A DNA stretch of 64,000 nt, taken from positions 106,183 to 170,182 of the forward strand of contig NZ_JANUFF010000010.1 in the NCBI RefSeq assembly GCF_024806495.1. The letters run 5' to 3'. This stretch comes from Chryseobacterium sp. JUb7. Lineage in GTDB: Bacteria > Bacteroidota > Bacteroidia > Flavobacteriales > Weeksellaceae. The notes under the pieces are model-generated. The model saw only the letters and a program-made list of their open reading frames with translations. It had not been told where the DNA came from and ran no database searches. Positions 7,236 through 17,465 of the stretch are shown here, piece by piece; position 1 is the stretch's first letter, and each line of letters begins with the position of its first letter. Both the position numbers and the translations under genes were made by a program.

Positions 7236-9398
7236 TTACTTATTAATCTTCTTAATTGTTATTGCAAACCCACCACTTCTTACCATTTTGAAATTAATTT
7301 TCGATTTACTGGTAATTTCTTTTTTGTAGATATTATAACTTTGAGGATTGTTGATATAATCTGCGTCTTTACCGTCTTCATAGATGGTCGCTTCATATTT
7401 CTGACCTTTATCCAGGAATGAAAAATCTACTGTATACTCACGTTTATTTTCATCGGTAATCCCTCCTACAAACCAAGTATCTGTTCCTTTTGCTTTTCTG
7501 GCAGTGATCACATAATCTCCGGGCTCTGCTGATAATATTTTAGTATCATCCCAATCTGCAGCCACATCCTTGATAAACTGGAAAGCATCCATGTGCTTTT
7601 TATAATTTTCAGGTAAATCAGCTGCCATCTGAAGAGGCATGTACATAGTTACATATAACGCTAACTGTTTTGCAAGAGTAGTTTTTACAAAACGGGTATC
7701 TCCAGGGAAGTAATAATCCAGCTTGGTCTGGAAAATTCCGGGTGTGTAATCCATAGAACCTCCCATCCATCTTGTAAACGGAAGAATAGTCTGATGATCA
7801 GGGTTATTTCCTCCGAATGCTTCATATTCTGTTCCACGGGCTGCTTCAGCAGAAATATAATTCGGATAGGTACGGCTTTCCCCAGTCGGACGAACCGATT
7901 CGTGAGAATTTACCATGATTTTATACTCATTTGCTTTTTCTGCAATTCTGTAGAAATGGTTGATCGTCCATTGAGAATAATGGTGCTCCCCTCTTGGAAT
8001 GATATCTCCTACATAACCCGTTTTCACAGCATCATAGCCGTATTTATTCATCAGCTGGAATGCTTTGTCTGCCCATCTTTCATAATTCGTTGCAGAACCT
8101 GAAGTTTCATGGTGCATGATCAGCTTAATTCCTTTTGAATGAGCATATTCATTCAACATTTTAATATCAAAATCCGGATATGGCGTAATAAAATCAAAAA
8201 CGAATTCTTTAGAATGCCCGAACCAGTCTTCCCAACCAATATTCCAGCCTTCAATCAAAAGTCCCTGAAAACCGTTTTCTGCAGCGAAATCGATATATTC
8301 TTTAACTTTAGTATTATTGGCAGCATGCTTCCCTGTAGGTGTTAATTTTGAAAAATCAGTCTCCCCAATACGAACATTAGATTCAGGCTGAGCATAAGCC
8401 CACTGAGATTTTCCGATGATCATTTCCCACCAAACTCCCATGTATTTTGTAGGATGGATATAAGAAGTATCTGTATATTTAGTAGGCTCATTAAGGTTAA
8501 AAATCATTTTTGAATCCATTACCTCTTCTGCTTTTGGCGCTACAATAATTGTTCTCCAAGGCGTCACGGAAGGAGTCTGAATATATCCTTTTGCTCCCTG
8601 TCTGTCTGCTGTAAGGTGCGTTTTAAGCTTAAAATTCTGAGCATCCACTTCAAGGTGAGAAGCCGGATAATCCAAAACAGCAGCTTCCGCAACATTGATA
8701 TATAAAGGCTCTTTTCCTTCTTTTTTAAGCATTAAAGGTGACTGAACCGCATTTTTAATCAAAGTCTGAGAAGCATTGGCATCTGCAGCTTTCGGCCATC
8801 TTGCAGGAATTTCAGAAACTTTTGTTTCCTGATACTGATATTCCTGAGAATCATAATCTGCCACCATCCACCAAGCTTTCATATCGCTTGGGAAATCGAT
8901 TTCAGAATCTTCTTCTCTGATCACGAAATAATTCAGGTTTTTCTGCTGAGGGAACTCATATCTGAAACCCAATCCATCGTTAAACAATCTGAATTTAACA
9001 ATGATGCTTCTGTCCGTCGTTGCCTGATTAAGCGTAACAGCCAGTTCATTATAATTATTGATATAATTTTTCTTCTCTCCTAAAACAGGCTGCCAGGTTT
9101 CATTTTTAGAATCTCTTTTTTCGTCTGTTTTAGTAAATCCGCTGTTTAGATCAAATTTAGCATCTTCAGGCTTTGCAATCTCAGATGCAAATTTTATGGA
9201 AGTATCTTTGAATAATCTCAATCCCAATTTGGAATCTTCAACTACCGTTTTACCGTTATATTTAAGGTTGTAGTAAGGAACGCCTCCCTTCAACTGGAAA
9301 TCCATTTCAAATTTTCCGTCCGGCGATTTTAAAGACTGTGCATTAACACCCGCAAACATCATTGAGAGCAAAACTGCTCCAACTGTAATTTTCTTCAT
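7236..9398 (-). CDS. susB: GH97 alpha-glucosidase, SusB type
   Basis: 720 residues with signal peptide (ends GVNAQ). The three parts of GH97 are present: N-terminal beta-super-sandwich (about 22-290), a TIM barrel (about 300-600) and a C-terminal beta-domain. Three glutamates fall at E431 (IMHHETSG), E500 (VNSHESVRP) and E524 (RGTEYEAFGG). Their mutual spacing (69 and 24) equals that of E439, E508 and E532 in Bacteroides SusB, so an inverting mechanism with calcium is expected. It releases glucose from maltooligosaccharides in the periplasm. It is separated from susE by a terminator (9429-9454), so it probably has its own promoter within 9399-9501, though I see no TAnnTTTG box there. Confidence 0.93.
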   Translation of the reverse strand: MKKITVGAVLLSMMFAGVNAQSLKSPDGKFEMDFQLKGGVPYYNLKYNGKTVVEDSKLGLRLFKDTSIKFASEIAKPEDAKFDLNSGFTKTDEKRDSKNETWQPVLGEKKNYINNYNELAVTLNQATTDRSIIVKFRLFNDGLGFRYEFPQQKNLNYFVIREEDSEIDFPSDMKAWWMVADYDSQEYQYQETKVSEIPARWPKAADANASQTLIKNAVQSPLMLKKEGKEPLYINVAEAAVLDYPASHLEVDAQNFKLKTHLTADRQGAKGYIQTPSVTPWRTIIVAPKAEEVMDSKMIFNLNEPTKYTDTSYIHPTKYMGVWWEMIIGKSQWAYAQPESNVRIGETDFSKLTPTGKHAANNTKVKEYIDFAAENGFQGLLIEGWNIGWEDWFGHSKEFVFDFITPYPDFDIKMLNEYAHSKGIKLIMHHETSGSATNYERWADKAFQLMNKYGYDAVKTGYVGDIIPRGEHHYSQWTINHFYRIAEKANEYKIMVNSHESVRPTGESRTYPNYISAEAARGTEYEAFGGNNPDHQTILPFTRWMGGSMDYTPGIFQTKLDYYFPGDTRFVKTTLAKQLALYVTMYMPLQMAADLPENYKKHMDAFQFIKDVAADWDDTKILSAEPGDYVITARKAKGTDTWFVGGITDENKREYTVDFSFLDKGQKYEATIYEDGKDADYINNPQSYNIYKKEITSKSKINFKMVRSGGFAITIKKINK

Positions 9399-9428
9399 AA
9401 TGACTATTTATAAACTTTAAAAATAAAG

Positions 9429-9454
9429 AAAGTGCTGTTGTAAAGCAGCACTTT
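9429..9454 (-). terminator. Terminator after susE
   Basis: A 9-bp perfect stem AAAGTGCTG / CAGCACTTT with an 8-nt loop. On the minus strand it is followed by CTTTATTTTT. It ends the susCDE message before susB. Confidence 0.75.
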
Positions 9455-9501
9455 GCTATGTAAATTCAGATTAAATTAATATTGATTTCTATATATTTAC
9501 T

Positions 9502-10581
9502 TTAATAAACTGGAATTACTGAAAACTCTCCTGTCATATCATTAAAGAAAATATCATAGTTAAAAGTTGTCGTTAAAGGAATATTTCCTCCGCCTATTGT
9601 TGCTGTTCCAAAGAATTCCTGAGCCACGCCCCAGCTTGTCGCCCAATCGTGATTGGCTCTGAATTTAAATTCTCCTGAACTCAACATTACATTTCTTTTT
9701 GTCCAAACATGCGAATCAAATGTTGATTTCTCAAGATCTAAATCTGTAGACCAGCCTCCTGCAGACGGACCGATTAAAGAAATAGCAGTATAGGTTGTTG
9801 TAGGCGGCGTAACAGATACGAATGTATAAGTAAGTGCAGAGGTATTAATTGTTAATTTGTAATACCCTGAAGTCGGAACCGTAATATTACCAGATCCTCC
9901 ACTTGTACTTAAAACACCTGCAGAAGCCCCCATCCCATACTGAGGATCCCAAGCTCCCGGAGTTTTTATGATTTTAAACCCTCCCTGAGCAAAATATCCT
10001 GTATACGTATAAACATTAGCCGTAATTGACTTTAATAATGGATAAATTTTCGCATTGCTAGCTACATTATCCCAAACTCCTGCTGTAGCATCCCCAATTA
10101 AATATAAATCAGTATATGTATAAACAGGTCCATTAATAAATGGTGTTATTTTTAAAGGAATCACATTTGAATAGTGAGTTTTTCCGGCAATTGATGTTTT
10201 AAGTCTTATCTCAATGTCAGTTTCAGATACCGTGCTTACCCCTAAAGATAATACAATATTATTCAGATCATTAACTGTGATTTTATAAGATTTAGCTCCT
10301 CCTAACATTTCAACAACTTTCAATGGGGTAAAGTTTGTTCCTTTTAAAGCAAACTCAACTTGATTGGATAGCTGTACATTCACTCCATAATCTGAATTAA
10401 TCCAATCAAAGGTAACAGCTTCATTAGCAGCTTCAGAACTTAATAATACAAGAGATGTCTTATTAGCAGAAATCTTAGGATCTGTTCCTTCTCCCAAAAC
10501 AGCCTGATCTTCATCTTTATCACAAGATATCAACAAAAAACCAATGAAAGCAATCGCGAATATTTTATATAAATGTTTCAT
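9502..10581 (-). CDS. susE: SusE-like outer-membrane starch-binding lipoprotein
   Basis: 359 residues. The signal peptide ends in a lipobox (LLISCDKDED), so the protein is lipid-anchored and probably surface-exposed. Residues ~30-145 form the SusE N-terminal domain (ISANKTSLVLL...AVTFDW...). Two carbohydrate-binding modules follow, each with a LYLIGDAT..GVW or ISLIGPSAGGW opening (about 158 and 268). It captures starch chains together with SusD for import by SusC. It starts 18 bp after the susD stop, in the susCDE operon. SusE and SusF are hard to tell apart; gene order favours SusE. Confidence 0.85.
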   Translation of the reverse strand: MKHLYKIFAIAFIGFLLISCDKDEDQAVLGEGTDPKISANKTSLVLLSSEAANEAVTFDWINSDYGVNVQLSNQVEFALKGTNFTPLKVVEMLGGAKSYKITVNDLNNIVLSLGVSTVSETDIEIRLKTSIAGKTHYSNVIPLKITPFINGPVYTYTDLYLIGDATAGVWDNVASNAKIYPLLKSITANVYTYTGYFAQGGFKIIKTPGAWDPQYGMGASAGVLSTSGGSGNITVPTSGYYKLTINTSALTYTFVSVTPPTTTYTAISLIGPSAGGWSTDLDLEKSTFDSHVWTKRNVMLSSGEFKFRANHDWATSWGVAQEFFGTATIGGGNIPLTTTFNYDIFFNDMTGEFSVIPVY

Positions 10582-10599
10582 TTTTGATATTATTTTATA

Positions 10600-12192
10600 T
10601 TAGTAACCAGGATTTTGGATCAAATTATGATTAGCATTCAAATCACTTGCAGGAATTGGATACAACCTCCTGAAATCTTCTACAGCTTTACCATCTTTCA
10701 CACCGCCTTTAAATGGCCACAGATAGCTTCCGGAAGTAAATTTCCCAAATCTAATTAAATCCGTTCTTCTTCCTGCTTCCCAAGATAATTCGCGGGCTCT
10801 TTCATCTAAAATAAAATCTAAATTAATTGATGTTACGTTACCTGAATTATTTCCGTACGCTCTTTGTCTTAGTAAATTGATGTACTGAATGGCTGTAGCA
10901 TTGCTTCCTCCACCTCCACGCAAAACTGCTTCAGCATAAGTCAGATAAGCTTCAGCCAATCTAAACATAGGAAAATCGGTATCAACGAAATCTCCGGCAG
11001 CATCTGATCCTGGCTGCCCGTTTCTTTTAATATTTTTAAATTTTGTAATTGGATACCCATCTGTAAAGGTAGCAACATTATTAATTTCTAGACTTTGTCC
11101 ATCAGTATGAAATGTTCCTCTTTTATCAATTAAGCCATCAGTAGACGGAAATAAATTTGCAATATTTTTTGTACTCCTAAGACCACCCCATCCACTGTTA
11201 ATTCCAAAATTAGCAGGATTCATAGATCCTCCCGTGCTTGCATGGATAATATAAGTAGTTCCCCCAAATGTTCTGGTATGAGTACCATCATAATTGACAG
11301 AGAAAATAGTCTCGTTATTATTCAAATTATTATCTGCCAAAAATAGTTCTCCATAATTAGCTTTTAAAGAATAACCAGCAGCAATTACTTTTTCAGCATA
11401 TACTCTTGCATCAGAATATCTTGCCTGCCCTGTATAAACTTCTGCATTAAGATATAGTTTTGACAATAACATCCATACTGCTGCTTTATCAGCACGGCCA
11501 TACTCATTAGTTCTTGGATCTTTAAGTATCCCTTCTAAATCTTTTAATTCAGATTCTATATAATTAAAGAGTTCTTTACGTTCAATTCTTGGTGGTGGTG
11601 TAGTACCTACTTCACTTGCTTCTGTTGCAAACGGACCATTTCCAAAAAGATCAATGGCGTGAGAGTAACTTAATGCTCTCATAAAACGTGCTTCATTTCT
11701 GAATAATCTTGCTTCATCAGCATTTGTCCCAGTAATATTTCTGGAAGCCAGTTTTTCATCGGTAGTTTCACGAATAAACTCATTTGACAAACCAACCTGA
11801 TAGTAAATTCTGTAGTAAAGAGCAGCAATAAATTCGTTACTTGCAGACCATGTCATACTGTGAAGACTAGGTAAAGATCCGTCTCCCCATGCTATAACTG
11901 CCTCATCAGTTGGCAATTCCTGTAATTGAAAATATTGTCTGATATAATTGGATGTACCACCATCTATCCCACTGATATCTGGATCACCATCTCCACCATT
12001 TTGACCACTCATCGCCAAACCAGCATATATTTTGGCTAAAACTCCTTTATAATTATTAAAGTCTGCATATACAGAAGCCGATGTAACTTCCGTTTGCGGC
12101 AATCTGTCTAAATCTTTCTCACATGAAGTAAGAAACAACACTGCAGTAAGACCGGCAGCAAATATTGTTTTATTGATATATTTAAATGTCAT
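10600..12192 (-). CDS. susD: SusD-like starch-binding outer-membrane lipoprotein
   Basis: 530 residues with lipobox (LFLTSCEKD). The early LDRLPQTEVTSASVYAD segment, the tetratricopeptide-like helices in the middle (EARFMRALSYSHAIDLFGNGPF), and the C-terminal RRLYPIPASDLNANHNLIQNPGY end are diagnostic of the SusD/RagB family. It forms the lid over the SusC barrel and delivers maltooligosaccharides. It lies 13 bp downstream of susC, the normal arrangement. Confidence 0.95.
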   Translation of the reverse strand: MTFKYINKTIFAAGLTAVLFLTSCEKDLDRLPQTEVTSASVYADFNNYKGVLAKIYAGLAMSGQNGGDGDPDISGIDGGTSNYIRQYFQLQELPTDEAVIAWGDGSLPSLHSMTWSASNEFIAALYYRIYYQVGLSNEFIRETTDEKLASRNITGTNADEARLFRNEARFMRALSYSHAIDLFGNGPFATEASEVGTTPPPRIERKELFNYIESELKDLEGILKDPRTNEYGRADKAAVWMLLSKLYLNAEVYTGQARYSDARVYAEKVIAAGYSLKANYGELFLADNNLNNNETIFSVNYDGTHTRTFGGTTYIIHASTGGSMNPANFGINSGWGGLRSTKNIANLFPSTDGLIDKRGTFHTDGQSLEINNVATFTDGYPITKFKNIKRNGQPGSDAAGDFVDTDFPMFRLAEAYLTYAEAVLRGGGGSNATAIQYINLLRQRAYGNNSGNVTSINLDFILDERARELSWEAGRRTDLIRFGKFTSGSYLWPFKGGVKDGKAVEDFRRLYPIPASDLNANHNLIQNPGY

Positions 12193-12205
12193 GATTTCTC
12201 CTTAA

Positions 12206-14923
12206 TTAAAATTGAAAATTAAACCCTAAAGAATACACTCTTGGTCTTTGATACAAATTATTGTCTATCCCATTAAATACTTCTGGATCCAGACCACTAT
12301 ATTTAGTAATGACAAAAGCATTCTGAACAGATCCGAAAACTCTTAATTTAGACTCTTTAATAAATCTTGGGAAATTATAACCTACATTGATGTTATCCAT
12401 TCTTACAAATGAAGCATTTTCAACATAATAATCCGATAAAAGCTGAGTATTTTTAAATCCTGTATCCAAATAACTCGTATGTACATTCTGTAAATACTGA
12501 TTTAATGTTATTCCCTGTTCTGTACCATATTGCGAAGCGACATTATTGTATACATAATTACCAATACTCGCTCTCATGGTAAAACCTAAGTCCCAGTTTT
12601 TGTAATTGAACTTAGAAGAGAATCCTAAAAGCACATCCGGAGCCGGAGATTTATATCTGTATAAATCATCTGTGTTTACTAATCCGTCACCATTTCTGTC
12701 TACATATACACCTTCAATAGGTTTTCCATTATTGTCATAAACCTGTTGATAAACATAGAAGGAATTAGGCTGATATCCTTCTGTATTCACCTGAATCGTA
12801 GTACCGGTTGCACCTCCGATTGTATTGATTAAAGTTTGATTTGAATTCAGATTCGTTATTTCTGATCTAAAATGAGTAGCATTTACATTAAATTCCCATG
12901 AAAAATTATCTGTTTGAACTGCTTTTACATTAACATTTGCCTCAATCCCTCTATTACGCATATCTCCAACATTCGTCACTAGGTAATTCGTTAGATTAGC
13001 TAATGCAGGTATTGGTACAAAGCCAAGCAAATCCCTTGATTCCTTTTCGTATATATCAATGGTACCCGAGATTCTGTCTTTCAGGAATCCAAAATCAATA
13101 CCTATATTTTTTGTTGTTGTGGTTTCCCATTTAAGGTTTTTATCATATCCTTGCGCTCTGTAAGTGCTATAAAAATCATTCCCAAGTTGGTATTGAGCAC
13201 CACTGTCTGACATGATATAACGGGCTAGATATGGATAATCACCTAGGTTAAGCTCCTGCTGTCCTGTTTCTCCCCAACCAGCTCTTAATTTTAGAGTGGA
13301 AATTATCTTGGATTCTTTCAGGAAATTTTCCTGATCGATTCTCCATGCTAGGGCTACAGAAGGGAAGTATCCTACTCTGTTTTCTTCGCTGAATCTTGAA
13401 GATGCATCTCTTCTTAATGAAGCGGTTAAAAGGTATTTGCTGTTAAAAGTATAATTTAGTCTTCCAAAATAGGAAAGAATTGTATTTTGAGTAAAGAAAT
13501 CATTACCACTAGCGGGGTTTAAAACTCCTGTTCCATAGATTGTAGGTGCAAAAGGTTCAGATCTTTGCCAATCCTGATAAGAGTAACCAGCGGTTAAATC
13601 TACCGTAGATTTTATGGATTCAAATGTTTTTAAATAATTTAAATAAAAATCTAACAATTTATTTTTTTTCTCCTGCGTGTATCTTCTATAACTTCCTTTA
13701 TTATAAAAAGCACTTGCTGCTGTTGGAAGAACAGTTGTATTTCCGTTAGAATCACTGTAATCATATCCTAAATTTAGATTTGCTCTTAGTTCAGGCAAAA
13801 AGTGAAATTTGTAATCGAATTGAACATTTCCAATTAATCTTTTCACATACGATAGGTCCCATCTTTGATTCAGCATCGAAACAGGATTTTTCGTACCATT
13901 AGTATTAGGCTCCACAGTTAATTGGTTTAACCATTCCCAATACCCTCCGTAATCACCGAATGACGGATCAGTAACCGATTGTGTAGGGTCAAAAACTACT
14001 GCTGCACCGATAGCTCCATCATCTTTAAACCTATTTTCAACATAGGTTCCTTTCAAATTCAAACTTACTTCTAAATGCTTATCGAAGAATTTAGGATTCA
14101 AGTTTAGTGAGGCTGTCGTTCTCTCGATGGTATTGGTTCTGATAATACCTTCCTGATTCAGATAACCTAAAGAAAGTCTATATGGCAATCCTTTAATACC
14201 TCCTGATAATGAAATATTATTATCTACTCCTACTGCTGTTTGGTAAATTTGATTTTGCCAGTTGGTATTGGAGTTTCCTAGATATGTTTTGTATACAGGA
14301 GTTGCTTTTTCATTCACCAACTTTCTAAACTCATCTGCAGATAACATATCTATATTACCCATTTTATTATAAACTGATGTAGTCGTTGTAAAATTGGCTT
14401 TTAATTTTCCGGATGTTCCTCTTTTTGTCGTAATGATAATTACTCCATTAGATGCTCTACTTCCATAGATAGCAGCAGCAGAAGCATCTTTTAAAATACT
14501 GAAGCTTTCAATATCATTTGGGTTTATGAGAGCTAAAGGATTAGTTGCTCCGCTTATCCCATTAGTATCTACAGGTACACCATCAATAACAATTAAAGGA
14601 TCGTTACTTGCAGTCAAAGATGCACCACCCCGGATTCTGATTGTGGATCCCGCACCGGGAGCTCCACTATTGGTAGTAATCTGAACACCTGATGTTTTTC
14701 CCTGTATCAGCTGTTCTGGTGAGTTGATACTTCCTTCGTTAAAATCTTTCGCAGAGATAGCTGTAACAGACCCCGTCAAATCAGTTTTCTTCTGTTTTCC
14801 ATATCCGATCAATACAACTTCCTCTATTTTTTTCTCTTTTAAAGAATCTGTCTGCGCATGAATCATGGTGCTGGCCAATAAGAATGCAGGCGCAATTTTT
14901 AATACCGTTGTAAAATTCTTCAC
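12206..14923 (-). CDS. susC: SusC-like TonB-dependent outer-membrane transporter
   Basis: 905 residues. After the signal peptide (ending MIHAQ) the sequence enters directly the KKIEEVVLIGYGKQKKTDLTGSVT motif of the plug, followed by SNDPLIVIDGVP and SILKDASAAAIYGSRASNGVIIITTKRG. The C-terminus ends in an aromatic beta-strand (YSLGFNFQF). The CarboxypepD_reg-like domain of about 80 residues found at the start of most SusC proteins is missing, consistent with the short length. With SusD it imports starch fragments using TonB energy. First gene of the susCDE operon. Confidence 0.95.
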   Translation of the reverse strand: MKNFTTVLKIAPAFLLASTMIHAQTDSLKEKKIEEVVLIGYGKQKKTDLTGSVTAISAKDFNEGSINSPEQLIQGKTSGVQITTNSGAPGAGSTIRIRGGASLTASNDPLIVIDGVPVDTNGISGATNPLALINPNDIESFSILKDASAAAIYGSRASNGVIIITTKRGTSGKLKANFTTTTSVYNKMGNIDMLSADEFRKLVNEKATPVYKTYLGNSNTNWQNQIYQTAVGVDNNISLSGGIKGLPYRLSLGYLNQEGIIRTNTIERTTASLNLNPKFFDKHLEVSLNLKGTYVENRFKDDGAIGAAVVFDPTQSVTDPSFGDYGGYWEWLNQLTVEPNTNGTKNPVSMLNQRWDLSYVKRLIGNVQFDYKFHFLPELRANLNLGYDYSDSNGNTTVLPTAASAFYNKGSYRRYTQEKKNKLLDFYLNYLKTFESIKSTVDLTAGYSYQDWQRSEPFAPTIYGTGVLNPASGNDFFTQNTILSYFGRLNYTFNSKYLLTASLRRDASSRFSEENRVGYFPSVALAWRIDQENFLKESKIISTLKLRAGWGETGQQELNLGDYPYLARYIMSDSGAQYQLGNDFYSTYRAQGYDKNLKWETTTTKNIGIDFGFLKDRISGTIDIYEKESRDLLGFVPIPALANLTNYLVTNVGDMRNRGIEANVNVKAVQTDNFSWEFNVNATHFRSEITNLNSNQTLINTIGGATGTTIQVNTEGYQPNSFYVYQQVYDNNGKPIEGVYVDRNGDGLVNTDDLYRYKSPAPDVLLGFSSKFNYKNWDLGFTMRASIGNYVYNNVASQYGTEQGITLNQYLQNVHTSYLDTGFKNTQLLSDYYVENASFVRMDNINVGYNFPRFIKESKLRVFGSVQNAFVITKYSGLDPEVFNGIDNNLYQRPRVYSLGFNFQF

Positions 14924-15258
14924 AATATTATTTTTTATATAGTTTCGTTTTTATAGTAAATTCTGACACAAAGCCAGTCTTGCAATTTATTAAAAAATTA
15001 TAATTATCATAATTTTATTTAAAATTTAGATAATTTTATGTACATTAAACGACTATTTTAAAGTAAATATCTGTTTTTCATTTATTTGTGATAAAATATG
15101 CAAAGCATAATATTAAGATCGTTTTAACAAAAAGTTAAACATTCGTTTAACTAAATGTAATATCAATCGATTGCAGATTTCCAAAATACCATTATACAAA
15201 GCTTTTGCTCATCTTTCTGAGATTATCCCTATCTTTGTATTTCAAAACTTTACTATAA
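14924..15258. other. Intergenic region between divergent susC and metG
   Basis: 335 bp, very AT-rich, with no coding frame that looks real. The metG side holds a promoter (15203-15237). On the susC side I see no perfect TAnnTTTG box; a long A/T-rich leader of ~130 bp precedes susC. A regulator site for sus expression would be expected here but I cannot point to one. Confidence 0.6.
15203..15237 (+). promoter_or_regulatory. metG promoter
   Basis: TTTTG at 15203-15207 and TATCTTTG at 15230-15237, spaced by 22 bp, fit the Bacteroidetes -33/-7 consensus. The -7 box ends 21 bp before the metG start. Confidence 0.7.
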
Positions 15259-17295
15259 ATGTCAAACAGAAAGATGATTACGGCAGCTTTGCCATACGCA
15301 AACGGACCGGTTCATATAGGGCATTTGGCAGGTGTTTATATTCCTGCGGATGTTTACGCAAGATTTCAGAGAAGATTAGGAAAAGATGTAGCGTTTATCT
15401 GTGGTTCAGATGAACATGGGATTCCTATTACCATCAGAGCAAAAAAAGAAGGCGTTACGCCTCAGGATATCGTTGACAAATACCACGGAATCATTAAAAA
15501 ATCTTTTTCAGATTTGGGGATTTCGTTTGATGAATATTCAAGAACGACTTCTAAGAAACACTATGAAACAAGCCAGGATTTTTTCAAAGTTCTTTATGAA
15601 AAAGGAAAATTCACGGAAGAAGTTTCTGAGCAGTATTTTGACGAACAGGCTAATGAATTTTTAGCTGACCGATACATCGTTGGAACGTGCCCGAATTGTG
15701 GAAATGAAAACGCTTACGGAGATCAGTGTGAGAAATGTGGCTCTACTCTTTCTCCATCAGAACTGATCAATCCAAAATCAATGCTGAGTGGAAATGTTCC
15801 TATTTTAAAAGAAACAAAGAACTGGTATCTGCCATTAAATGAATACGAAGATTTCCTGAATGAGTGGATCATTGAAGGTCATAAAGACGACTGGAAACCA
15901 AATGTTTACGGACAGGTAAAATCCTGGCTAAATGATGGCTTAAAGCCACGTGCAATGACCAGAGATCTAAACTGGGGAGTTCCTGTTCCTCTTCCGAATG
16001 CAGAGGGAAAAGTTCTTTATGTATGGTTTGATGCACCGATCGGATATATTTCTTTCACCAAAGAATGGGCAGAGAAAAACGGAAAAGACTGGAAAGATTA
16101 CTGGCAAAGTGAAGGAAGTGACTTAGTACATTTCATCGGAAAAGATAATATTGTATTCCACTGTATTATTTTCCCTGCAATGATGAAAGCTCACGGAGAT
16201 TATGTCATGCCGAAAAATGTTCCTGCTTTTGAATTCCTGAATCTTGAAAATGATAAAATTTCAACTTCAAGAAACTGGGCGGTTTGGGCGCACGAGTATG
16301 TTGAGGATTTCCCGGGACAGCAAGATGTATTGAGGTATGCTCTTCTTTCATCCGCTCCGGAAACTAAGGATAATAATTTTACTTGGAAAGATTTTCAGAC
16401 GAAGAACAATTCTGAATTAGTAAATAAATTTGGAAACTTTATTAATAGAGTAATTTCTTTCACAAACAAAAATTTTGAAGGAAAAGTTCCAAATGGAGTT
16501 TTAGATGAAGAAAGTAAAACTGCAATTAAAACTGCAATAGAGAAAGTTAGCTATCATTTAGAAAAGTATGAATTTAGAAATTCTTTGAATTCATTTATGG
16601 AGCTTGTTGACTATGGTAACTTGTATCTTCAAAATGCAGCTCCTTGGAAAACAATTAAAGAAGATATAAATGTGGCTGGTCAAGCGATGTTTGTGGGAGC
16701 ACAAATTGCAGCTGTAGTAGCTCAATTATGCGAACCATTCATGCCTTTCTCAGCAGAGAAACTTTTTGGATACTTTAATATTGAGAAAAAAAATTGGGAA
16801 GATTTACAAAACTCTGAGATACAAATTGAAGTGGGTCATAAAATTGAAAACGCACCTCTTTTGTTCGCTCCTATTGAAGACAGTGTTATCGAAGCTCAGA
16901 TTCAAAAATTAGAGGATACAAAACAAAACAATAAAAAAACAAACCCTAACGCCAATCCTATGAAAGACGAAATCACTTTTGATGATTTTACGAAAATCGA
17001 CTTAAGAACAGCAACGATTACAGAAGCTGAAAAAGTAGAAAAAGCTGATAAATTACTGAAACTGACTGTTGACACAGGCGTAGATGTAAGAACCGTTGTT
17101 TCAGGAATCGCAGAAAGCTTTACTCCGGAAGAAGTAATTGGAAAGCAGGTAATGATTTTATTAAACCTTGCTCCGAGAAAAATCAGAGGAATTGAGTCTC
17201 AGGGAATGTTGTTGCTAACGACAAAACCAGACGGAAAATTATCTTTTGTTACCCCAGACGACAGCAATGTTGAAAACGGTATTGAAATCGGATAA
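15259..17295 (+). CDS. metG: Methionyl-tRNA synthetase
   Basis: 678 residues. Catalytic HIGH motif at H19-I-G-H22 within PYANGPVHIGHLAG. A zinc knuckle has C144-x2-C147 and C157-x2-C160. The second signature is the variant DKISTSRNW in place of KMSKS, usual in this lineage. An anticodon-binding helical domain follows (about 400-540). From ~573 a C-terminal OB-fold tRNA-binding domain (ITFDDFTKIDLRTATI) begins, which supports dimerisation. Charges tRNA-Met in the cytoplasm. Monocistronic, with its own promoter and terminator (17321-17343). Confidence 0.98.
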   Translation: MSNRKMITAALPYANGPVHIGHLAGVYIPADVYARFQRRLGKDVAFICGSDEHGIPITIRAKKEGVTPQDIVDKYHGIIKKSFSDLGISFDEYSRTTSKKHYETSQDFFKVLYEKGKFTEEVSEQYFDEQANEFLADRYIVGTCPNCGNENAYGDQCEKCGSTLSPSELINPKSMLSGNVPILKETKNWYLPLNEYEDFLNEWIIEGHKDDWKPNVYGQVKSWLNDGLKPRAMTRDLNWGVPVPLPNAEGKVLYVWFDAPIGYISFTKEWAEKNGKDWKDYWQSEGSDLVHFIGKDNIVFHCIIFPAMMKAHGDYVMPKNVPAFEFLNLENDKISTSRNWAVWAHEYVEDFPGQQDVLRYALLSSAPETKDNNFTWKDFQTKNNSELVNKFGNFINRVISFTNKNFEGKVPNGVLDEESKTAIKTAIEKVSYHLEKYEFRNSLNSFMELVDYGNLYLQNAAPWKTIKEDINVAGQAMFVGAQIAAVVAQLCEPFMPFSAEKLFGYFNIEKKNWEDLQNSEIQIEVGHKIENAPLLFAPIEDSVIEAQIQKLEDTKQNNKKTNPNANPMKDEITFDDFTKIDLRTATITEAEKVEKADKLLKLTVDTGVDVRTVVSGIAESFTPEEVIGKQVMILLNLAPRKIRGIESQGMLLLTTKPDGKLSFVTPDDSNVENGIEIG

Positions 17296-17320
17296 AATTT
17301 TGAAATTCCAGATAAAGAAA

Positions 17321-17343
17321 AACCACATGAAACCCATGTGGTT
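17321..17343 (+). terminator. metG terminator
   Basis: Stem AACCACATG / CATGTGGTT (9 bp, 5-nt loop) followed by TTTT on the plus strand. Confidence 0.85.
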
Positions 17344-17364
17344 TTTTGCTTTCTTCTTTAAAAG

Positions 17365-17458
17365 ATGCTTAGACAGGCTTAGCATGACAACGCCAGAAAT
17401 GAATCGCTAATAAAAAACAGTTAGTATTAGAGATGTCATGCTGAGCTTGTCGAAGCAT
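17365..17458. repeat. REP-like inverted repeat, copy 1
   Basis: Two 25-bp arms face each other: 17365-17389 (ATGCTTAGACAGGCTTAGCA...) and 17434-17458, whose reverse complement differs from the first arm at three positions. A second copy of the same element lies at 39485-39570. Both lie between genes and just past a 3' end. This suggests a dispersed non-coding repeat that may also act as a terminator or mRNA stabiliser. Confidence 0.8.
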
Positions 17459-17465
17459 TTATATT

